Shown here one piece after another: positions 63,902 through 64,000 of a stretch of 64,000 nt of DNA. Position 1 is the first letter of the stretch. Every line of letters begins with the position of its first letter. Source of the DNA: Paraburkholderia humisilvae (GTDB lineage: Bacteria; Pseudomonadota; Gammaproteobacteria; Burkholderiales; Burkholderiaceae). The stretch covers positions 1 to 64,000 of the forward strand of contig NZ_CADIKH010000003.1 of NCBI RefSeq assembly GCF_902859855.1. The letters run 5' to 3'. The position numbers were made by a program, and so were the translations under genes. The notes beneath the pieces are model-generated. The model worked only from the letters and a program-made list of their open reading frames with translations, had not been told where the DNA came from and searched no databases.

Positions 63902-63937
63902 GCCGCTCGCTCACTCAGTGCGAGCGGCGCTTTTTTT
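63902..63937 (+). terminator. Rho-independent terminator
   Basis: GCCGCTCGC (63902-63910) pairs with GCGAGCGGC (63920-63928), followed by GC and TTTTTTT at 63931-63937. Confidence 0.9.
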
Positions 63938-64000
63938 GCGCACGCTGACGCAAAGCGCAAAGACTGTCCCGAAACAGGTAGGTGTGTGACGAAGCACACG

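Noticed and set aside
1..64000. CRISPR arrays, insertion sequences, rRNA genes
   Set aside because: No regularly spaced direct repeats, transposase-like ORFs, terminal inverted repeats around an ORF or rRNA-like sequence were seen; tRNA-Sec is the only RNA gene found.

Overview
The window is GC-rich, densely coded bacterial DNA. Several gene families point to Burkholderiaceae of the Paraburkholderia/Caballeronia/Burkholderia type: OmpC-like and OprB-like porins, a lysine/alanine-tailed HU protein, a phasin, DUF1840 and DUF2917 proteins, and a selenocysteine-dependent formate dehydrogenase-N with its own selAB-selC-fdhE set. No sequence search was run; all family names come from reading the translations.

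Layout. 0-4.5 kb: a cut-off gene, an Ala-rich membrane protein, a peptidoglycan-binding lytic transglycosylase and an unusual proline-rich protein with YVPPHLR-like motifs. 5-14.8 kb is a metal-ion island: an NRAMP-family transporter with a non-canonical metal site, two intact and one broken CsoR/RcnR-family regulators (two with matching G/C-tract operators), an MgtC/SapB protein behind a structured leader, a NicO-like His-rich exporter, an OprB-type porin, a frameshifted AraC regulator, and an undescribed-looking short ORF (MADPDPDP...) that resembles the Mg2+-sensing leader peptide MgtL. 14.7-24 kb is a selenium/formate block: selC, selB, selA, fdhE, and fdnGHI with an in-frame Sec UGA.

24-27.3 kb: a YihY-type membrane protein with a DUF883/YqjD-like tail, and a porin. 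27.4-31.7 kb is an Anbu (proteasome-like protease) - transglutaminase - alpha-E - circularly permuted ATP-grasp operon. 32-37.7 kb: HU, a MocR regulator, small membrane proteins, ketopantoate reductase and a thiolase. 37.8-42.9 kb: an EmrA/EmrB/NodT tripartite drug-efflux operon behind two paralogous MarR genes with palindromic operators. 43-48 kb is a second transglutaminase plus ATP-grasp/alpha-E fusion locus with a divergent zinc peptidase, so this genome segment has two versions of the same predicted peptide-ligation system.

48-64 kb: a phasin, a cytochrome P450 with a LysR regulator, then a stress module (universal stress protein, HPP-CBS protein, MarR, ClC channel with CBS domains) in which three promoter regions share one palindromic operator. 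After that come catalase, an HD-domain protein, a GNAT acetyltransferase, DUF2917, a bacterioferritin-like protein, secreted proteins of unknown role and a lone receiver-domain response regulator.
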